Below, piece after piece: positions 4,996 through 9,904 of a DNA stretch of 9,904 nucleotides. Source of the DNA: Bacteroidales bacterium UBA6360 (GTDB lineage Bacteria; Bacteroidota; Bacteroidia; Bacteroidales; UBA932); assembly GCA_002440085.1 (NCBI GenBank), contig DJRM01000030.1, positions 11,004 through 20,907 on the forward strand, written 5' to 3'. Positions within the stretch are counted from its first letter, which is position 1. Every line of letters starts with the position of its first letter. The notes beneath the pieces were generated by a model, which was given only the letters and a program-made list of their open reading frames with translations, made no database searches and was not told where the DNA came from. The position numbers and the translations under genes are program-made.

Positions 4996-7503
4996 GTGGA
5001 TAATGCGTCAGGTGCGAGAAGAATAGCGAAAAACACGCTGCTGCTCTATGTGAGAATGGCGGTCCTGCTGCTTGTGGGGCTGTACACATCGCGTGTCGTG
5101 CTTGGCGCGCTCGGAGAGAGCGACTATGGCATATATAACGTTGTCGGCGGTGTCGTGGCCATGTTCTCGATGATTTCCGGAGCTCTGTCTTCCGCAATAT
5201 CCCGTTTCATCACCTTTGAGCTCGGAAGGGGAGGCTCCAGACTAAAGGCGGTTTTTCGCTGTGCGTCGCTTGTCCAAATTGCTCTGGCGCTGATTGTCGT
5301 GGCTGTCGGCGAGCCGTTGGGGCTTTGGTTTATCGGGGAGAAGATGACGATTCCGGCGGAAAGAATCGGGGCGGCGCAGATTGTCCTGCAGTTCTCTCTT
5401 ATAACTTTCGTGATTAACCTGCTGAGCGTCCCGTACAATGCGACAATCGTCGCCCATGAAAAGATGGGGGCATTCGCGGCTGTGGGGCTCTTCGAGGGAG
5501 GTGCCAAACTTGGCGTGGCATTGCTGCTCGCGGTCGCTCCGATTGACAGGATGGTGTGGTATGCCATGCTGATGTGCGTTGTGGCGCTGTGCGTGCGGAG
5601 CTCGTATGTCATCTACTGCCGGAAACAGTTTGACGAATGCCGGAAAAACGGAAACTGCGGTCGGACAGCGGAGGATTCGCGTACGGGGCTTTTCGGGACT
5701 GATGCGTCCATTCTCAAGGAAATGTTCAGTTTCGCTGGGTGGAATTTTATCGGTGTCAGTGCCGGAGTATTGAAGGATCAGGGAGGAAATGTCCTCATAA
5801 ACCTCTATTCTCCGAGCCCCGCGGTCAATGCCGGACGCGGAATAGCCATGCAGCTGAGCGGAGCCGTGCAGAATTTCGTCACCAATTTCATGACTGCGGT
5901 AAATCCTCAGATAACAAAATCGTACGCTTCCGGCGAGTTTGACTATATGCACCGTCTCGTGAGAAAATCCGCAAGATTTTCATATTTCCTGATTCTCTTC
6001 TTTGCCCTTCCGCTCATCTTTGAGACTGACTGGCTGCTGGGATTGTGGCTGAAGGATATTCCGGAATATGCCCCCGTGTTTGTACGCCTTCTGTTAGTGC
6101 TGGTTTTGAGCGATTCTCTATCCAATCCGCTGATAACTACGCAGCTGGCGACGGGTAATATAAAGAAATACCAATTGATTGTCGGAGGAATCCTGCTGCT
6201 TAATATTCCTGTTTCATGGGCCCTGCTTGCGTGCGGTCTTGGAGTAGAATGGGTTGTGGTGGTAGCCATTGCCCTTTCTCAGACCGCGATGTTTGCAAGG
6301 CTGTTCCTGCTTCGCGGGATGGCCGGTTTAGACGTAGGCCGTTGGCTGCGAGATGTCTGGTTCTGCGCCATTGCAGTCACTGTCTATTCCTGTGTCCCGA
6401 CCATGCTCCCCGGCGTGCTTGGGCTGCATCCGCATCCGCTTGTCAATGTCCTGATTGCGATGCTTTCTGTTGCACTGGCTGCCTGGTTCAGGGGGTGTAC
6501 GGGAGGTGAACGGACCTCGATTCTCGAATGGTTCAGAAAAATCCTGCACATAAAATCCGCAGGCTTGTCTTCATTCGAGAAGTTGCCGCAGAAAGTATTT
6601 GCTGTCACTAATGTCAATTCCGAAGTCCTTGCAGGGAGTTCTTCCGGCGGCGTGTTTTTCCCGTTGGCGGACAAGTTTGTCACGGACGGGGGCATTGTTT
6701 GCGCTGCTGTCTGGGACGACGATTTCCGAGGCGTGCACCACGCCTTTGCAGAAGACACGGCGGGGCTTAAGTCAATGATGCACAGCAAGTACATGCGATC
6801 CTCAATCGGTGGTTGTTTTTTGAAAATCAGAGATTTGCTTGACTCGGGGCGTGATGTGATGTTTGTCGGGACGCCTTGTCAGGTCAGAGCCTTGAGACAG
6901 TTCCTTTATAAGGATACTTTCGGAAAGGCAGAGAATGCCCCAGTTTCCAGATTGTCGGGATGCGACCGGGGTAAATTGCTGCTTGTCGAGATCCTTTGCC
7001 ACGGAACGCCGACCGCGACGAGCTGGGAGGCGTATCTTGACGGCCAACTGTCCGCAGTCAGGGCTGTTTCCGTGTCCGGTGTCAATTTCCGGGACAAATC
7101 TCAGGGCGGATGGAAAGACTATTGTGTGACAATAGATTACAAAATGCCGGACGGAAGTGTCCAAAAGTGTTCTCGGCCTTATATGGATGTTCCGTTCATG
7201 CAGGATTTTCTCGCGGACCGCAATCTCTGCAATTCTTGCTATTCCTGCCGCTCGAAGAACGGCCGCAGCGGAGCGGACATCAGCCTCGGTGATTTCTGGG
7301 GCGTGGACAGGCTATTGCCACAGGCGTACAACTTTCAGGGTGTCAGCATAGTCGGCGTTTTCACCGAGCAGGGTGCCGTGGCACTCGACGGCACGTCTAC
7401 CGCATTGAACCTTACAGAAGTTCCGACAGACGTATTCGTGCGCTCGATAAAAAGCAACGGAGGATATGGCATTGCCAACCGTAAAGACAAGATAAAACGA
7501 TGA
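4996..7503 (+). CDS. Wzx-type flippase fused to FrhB-like domain
   Basis: This 835-residue protein joins two normally separate proteins. Residues 1 to about 515 are an oligosaccharide flippase of the Wzx/COG2244 type: RIAKNTLLLYVRM, YTSRVVLGALGESDYGIYNVVGG, then a long series of membrane helices, the last at about 482-500. Residues about 534-835 match the C-terminal part of F420-hydrogenase beta-subunit-like proteins: SSSGGVF at 548-554, GTPCQ at 625-629 (Cys628), LCHGTP with Cys668, a CxxCxxC motif (Cys745, Cys748, Cys751) and GDFWG at 765-769. The N-terminal two-cluster ferredoxin domain usual in this family is absent. GTG4996 is the start: an in-frame stop lies two codons before it, and the next ATG (5056) would delete part of the first helix. 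The flippase should move lipid-linked glycan across the inner membrane, with the FrhB domain in the cytosol. It overlaps the next gene by 4 bp. Confidence 0.9.
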   Translation: MDNASGARRIAKNTLLLYVRMAVLLLVGLYTSRVVLGALGESDYGIYNVVGGVVAMFSMISGALSSAISRFITFELGRGGSRLKAVFRCASLVQIALALIVVAVGEPLGLWFIGEKMTIPAERIGAAQIVLQFSLITFVINLLSVPYNATIVAHEKMGAFAAVGLFEGGAKLGVALLLAVAPIDRMVWYAMLMCVVALCVRSSYVIYCRKQFDECRKNGNCGRTAEDSRTGLFGTDASILKEMFSFAGWNFIGVSAGVLKDQGGNVLINLYSPSPAVNAGRGIAMQLSGAVQNFVTNFMTAVNPQITKSYASGEFDYMHRLVRKSARFSYFLILFFALPLIFETDWLLGLWLKDIPEYAPVFVRLLLVLVLSDSLSNPLITTQLATGNIKKYQLIVGGILLLNIPVSWALLACGLGVEWVVVVAIALSQTAMFARLFLLRGMAGLDVGRWLRDVWFCAIAVTVYSCVPTMLPGVLGLHPHPLVNVLIAMLSVALAAWFRGCTGGERTSILEWFRKILHIKSAGLSSFEKLPQKVFAVTNVNSEVLAGSSSGGVFFPLADKFVTDGGIVCAAVWDDDFRGVHHAFAEDTAGLKSMMHSKYMRSSIGGCFLKIRDLLDSGRDVMFVGTPCQVRALRQFLYKDTFGKAENAPVSRLSGCDRGKLLLVEILCHGTPTATSWEAYLDGQLSAVRAVSVSGVNFRDKSQGGWKDYCVTIDYKMPDGSVQKCSRPYMDVPFMQDFLADRNLCNSCYSCRSKNGRSGADISLGDFWGVDRLLPQAYNFQGVSIVGVFTEQGAVALDGTSTALNLTEVPTDVFVRSIKSNGGYGIANRKDKIKR

Positions 7504-8759
7504 AGATTGCGATAGTCACATTACAGCTGCACACTAATTATGGTGGTGTCCTGCAGGCTTATGCCTTGCAGAAAGTCCTCTCCCGGATGGGCAATGATGT
7601 GGAAGTCATACAGTTGAATAAAATTGTCCCGGCTCCGAAAGGAATCCGGGCGATGCGGAAATTTCTGACGCGGGCGTTCAGAAGATATGTGCTGCGCCAC
7701 GGTGGCGTCGAGATATTTCGCGAACGCAGGATAAACGAGGAGTTTCCCGTCATCGGCGTTGAATTTGTCCGTTTTTTTCGGCAGCATATAAATATAAGGT
7801 ATATTTCATCATTTGATGAGATTCTTCCGTCAGATTATGACGCATTCGTAGTCGGAAGCGATCAGGTTTGGCGTCCGAAGTACAATCGTAGCCTGATGAA
7901 TTCCTATTTGGATTTCACTTGGAAAGACAGGGGAGACTTCGGTATACGGGCTCTTGACGCGTTGGAGCATAAGGGACATCATAAGCATGTAAAACCGCAG
8001 GGCTGGGATATCAGGAGGGTCGCATACGCCGTGTCGTTCGGGTTCGACTGCTGGGAATACACAAAGCGGCAGACAGCTCTCGCATCGGAGCTTGCCGGGC
8101 GTTTCGACGCTCTTTCATTCAGGGAAGTCTCCGGTGTGAAGAGTGCGGAGGAACATTTGGGAGTGAAGTCGGTGTCCGTCCTTGACCCTACAATGCTGCT
8201 TTCTGCGGAAGACTATCTCAGCCTGATTGGGCGACGCGAGGATTCCTCGCATCCGTTCGAAAGGATTGGGGAAGAGCGGTTTGAAATGCCGATGGGCGAA
8301 TATGTTGAGACTTCTGTGCAGCACGCCGGGGTCTTTGAGTATGTTCTTGACAGGACAGCCGAGACGGAGGCGCTGGTGGCGGAACTCGAAGCCGGTCTTG
8401 CGAAGCCGGTCCGCCGTTTTCTGCCGGCAAGTCCGCGAGGGCGGGAGGAAATATCGCTGAGGGTGCAGCCGTCCGTAGAGTCTTGGATTTCCGGCATCGC
8501 CGGTGCTGATTTCGTGCTTACGGACTCGTTCCATGCCTGTGTATTTTCGATACTTTTCCATAAGTCGTTCGCCGTCATCGGTAATCCTGACCGAGGCCTT
8601 TCCCGCATAGTCTGGCTTCTCGGGCAGTTCGGTCTTGGTGACAGGCTCGTGGGGGCAGACGGCATTCCGCAGAAAGACATCAACTGGGAAAAAGTTGACT
8701 ATAAACTCTCTGAACTTAAGGAAGAAGCATTCGGATTTCTAAATAACAACTTGATGTAA
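7500..8759 (+). CDS. Polysaccharide pyruvyl transferase family protein
   Basis: This 419-residue cytosolic enzyme belongs to the family that transfers pyruvyl (or related) groups onto surface-glycan sugars. Visible motifs are the N-terminal NYGGVLQAYALQ, VVGSDQVW at 117-124, AYAVSFG ending at 181, DPTMLL from 229, and TDSFHACVFSILFHKSFAVI from 341. These are family hallmarks, so the fold is intact. The ATG overlaps the flippase-FrhB stop (ATGA, 7500-7503), indicating coupled translation. Two segments look longer than usual: about 142-168, containing the His-rich stretch HKGHHKH at 157-163, and about 241-278. FrhB-like proteins and this family are regular neighbours in Bacteroidales glycan loci, so they probably act on the same sugar. 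The acceptor sugar and even the transferred group are not proved by sequence. Confidence 0.9.
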   Translation: MKIAIVTLQLHTNYGGVLQAYALQKVLSRMGNDVEVIQLNKIVPAPKGIRAMRKFLTRAFRRYVLRHGGVEIFRERRINEEFPVIGVEFVRFFRQHINIRYISSFDEILPSDYDAFVVGSDQVWRPKYNRSLMNSYLDFTWKDRGDFGIRALDALEHKGHHKHVKPQGWDIRRVAYAVSFGFDCWEYTKRQTALASELAGRFDALSFREVSGVKSAEEHLGVKSVSVLDPTMLLSAEDYLSLIGRREDSSHPFERIGEERFEMPMGEYVETSVQHAGVFEYVLDRTAETEALVAELEAGLAKPVRRFLPASPRGREEISLRVQPSVESWISGIAGADFVLTDSFHACVFSILFHKSFAVIGNPDRGLSRIVWLLGQFGLGDRLVGADGIPQKDINWEKVDYKLSELKEEAFGFLNNNLM

Positions 8760-8761
8760 TC

Positions 8762-9883
8762 ATGAACAGAGCGGAATTTACAAGGACTTGTGACGGCGGA
8801 GAAAAGCCCGGCTGCGGACGTGCAGACGTCCTTATAAGCGTGGTCGTTCCTGTCTATAATGCCGCACATACGCTCGAATACACGGTGGGCTCGATACTCT
8901 CTCCGTCATTTTTCGATTGCTGCGAACTCATTCTTGTAGATGACGGGAGCACGGATGGTTCCGGCGGAATCTGCGACGACTTTGCGGCGATTGGTGATTC
9001 CGTAAAGGTGATACATCAGAAAAACGGTGGCGTCAGCCGTGCCAGAAACGCCGGAATCGCAGCGGCATCGGGAAAATACATCATGTTCGTGGATTCGGAT
9101 GACATTCTGCCGAGTGACTGCTTTTCCGTTTTTCTTGACAGCATTCATAATTTCGCCGATGCCGACATTTATATAGGCGGGTGCACGTTTTCCGTCAAGG
9201 GAAATGGACGAGTCGAAGTGCTTCCCGAAAGCCTCCACTTGTATGAAAAAGAGGAGATTCTGGACTTCTTTGATGATAACTACGCTGAACGTCAGTCTTT
9301 TCTACGCCCCGTTTGGGGAAAATTGTTTCGTAGATCACTCATTTCGGAGGCTGCACTGAGATTTGAACCCGGATTGGGATATGGCGAGGATGTGCTTTTT
9401 CTTTTTGAGTATCTGCTTCACAGTCAAAGTATTGTCACAATTCCACGCAGTGTCTATACCTACCGCGATGGAAACTGCGGACTGTCCTCCGACAGATGCT
9501 CCGACAATCATCTGATGCAGCTGATGCTCCTGTTGCAGCCTTATTCGGAGACGGTTCTTGAAATGCGGCGCCGCTGGTCGGGGAGTCCCTCGGTGGCAGG
9601 AATCTACCATAAGGATGTGGTCGGCCGCATTGTCTGCCGCATATTGACGGTGTTCGCGACGCGAAGCACAGTTCTGTGCAACCGTGACAACATTTCGCGT
9701 CTCTATAGTTATATGTCGAAGGATGAGCGCCTCAATGCCTTCGGGGGATTGTTTTCGCTGCGCAAGGGCCAGATGCTTAACATATTGCTGTATAAGTTGT
9801 CCTCACCGTCATTGTCAGCGAGGTTCTATGCCATGTCTTCCCGGGTTTGCACGTTTCTCTCCATCCGTCCAAAATCATACTAA
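8762..9883 (+). CDS. Family 2 glycosyltransferase
   Basis: This 373-residue GT-A fold transferase uses a nucleotide sugar to extend a lipid-linked glycan at the cytosolic face of the inner membrane. Motifs in order: ISVVVPVYNAA near 25-35, LVDDGSTDGS with Asp60-Asp61, QKNGGVSRARNAGI from 86, the metal-binding DSDD at 111-114, and GEDVLF with Glu209-Asp210, a likely catalytic base region. The first 22 residues before the fold are extra, polar and Cys-containing; no good in-frame ATG closer to the fold is visible, so ATG8762 is kept. It starts 2 bp after the pyruvyl transferase stop, so the two are co-translated. The C-terminal part (about 230-373) is less conserved and sets acceptor choice, which cannot be read. 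The sugar donor is not identifiable. Confidence 0.92.
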   Translation: MNRAEFTRTCDGGEKPGCGRADVLISVVVPVYNAAHTLEYTVGSILSPSFFDCCELILVDDGSTDGSGGICDDFAAIGDSVKVIHQKNGGVSRARNAGIAAASGKYIMFVDSDDILPSDCFSVFLDSIHNFADADIYIGGCTFSVKGNGRVEVLPESLHLYEKEEILDFFDDNYAERQSFLRPVWGKLFRRSLISEAALRFEPGLGYGEDVLFLFEYLLHSQSIVTIPRSVYTYRDGNCGLSSDRCSDNHLMQLMLLLQPYSETVLEMRRRWSGSPSVAGIYHKDVVGRIVCRILTVFATRSTVLCNRDNISRLYSYMSKDERLNAFGGLFSLRKGQMLNILLYKLSSPSLSARFYAMSSRVCTFLSIRPKSY

Positions 9884-9904
9884 GAAGCTGTTTTAATTTT
9901 TCTC

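Noticed and set aside
5242..5952. A 236-residue minus-strand open frame inside the flippase gene
   Set aside because: It lies wholly antisense to a well-supported membrane protein, has low-complexity composition rich in Arg and His, and shows no family motifs.
6500..6600. The flippase-FrhB junction as a sequencing or assembly error
   Set aside because: Frame and codon pattern continue smoothly across the junction and both flanking domains are complete up to it, so I treat the fusion as real while listing read mapping as the check.
1..9904. tRNA, rRNA, CRISPR array, insertion sequence or integrase
   Set aside because: I saw no cloverleaf-like set of arms, no regularly spaced direct repeats and no transposase or recombinase motifs in any frame.

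Overview
The window looks like chromosomal DNA from a Bacteroidales bacterium (a gut Bacteroides/Prevotella/Muribaculaceae-type organism; genus not determinable from this stretch). Four things point that way: minus-strand promoters with the Bacteroidetes -7 element TAnnTTTG and a TTG/TTTG-like -33 element 19 nt upstream; a fimbrillin-like lipoprotein; a DUF4160/DUF2442 gene pair; and a flippase, FrhB-like protein and polysaccharide pyruvyl transferase set typical of surface-glycan loci in this order. Base composition is near half G+C by eye, with AT-rich intergenic regions.

Layout. (1) 57-1712, plus strand: a one-piece ABC exporter (membrane domain plus ATPase), ending 11 bp from a convergent gene. 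(2) 1724-2463, minus strand: a two-gene unit, DUF4160 followed by DUF2442 with a C-terminal helix-turn-helix, overlapping by one base and preceded by a good Bacteroidetes promoter. It resembles a toxin-antitoxin-like module. (3) 2545-4379, minus strand: a unit with its own promoter and terminator, encoding a 45-residue peptide that is easily missed, followed 30 bp later by a 518-residue fimbrillin-like lipoprotein. (4) 4458-4920, minus strand: a single Dabb (dimeric alpha/beta barrel) gene with promoter, an operator-like inverted repeat and a terminator. (5) 4996-9883, plus strand: a tightly packed glycan operon of three genes.

The glycan operon is the most unusual part. Its first gene joins a complete Wzx-type flippase in frame to an F420-hydrogenase beta-subunit-like (FrhB) domain. 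The N-terminal ferredoxin domain that normally precedes the FrhB fold is missing. This gene overlaps the pyruvyl transferase gene by 4 bp (ATGA), and the family 2 glycosyltransferase gene starts 2 bp after the pyruvyl transferase stop. The likely joint job is to add sugars and a pyruvyl-type or related modification to a lipid-linked oligosaccharide and flip it across the inner membrane. The fusion would tether the redox-type domain to the flippase. The operon may continue past the right edge.

I saw no tRNA, rRNA, CRISPR array, insertion sequence or integrase.
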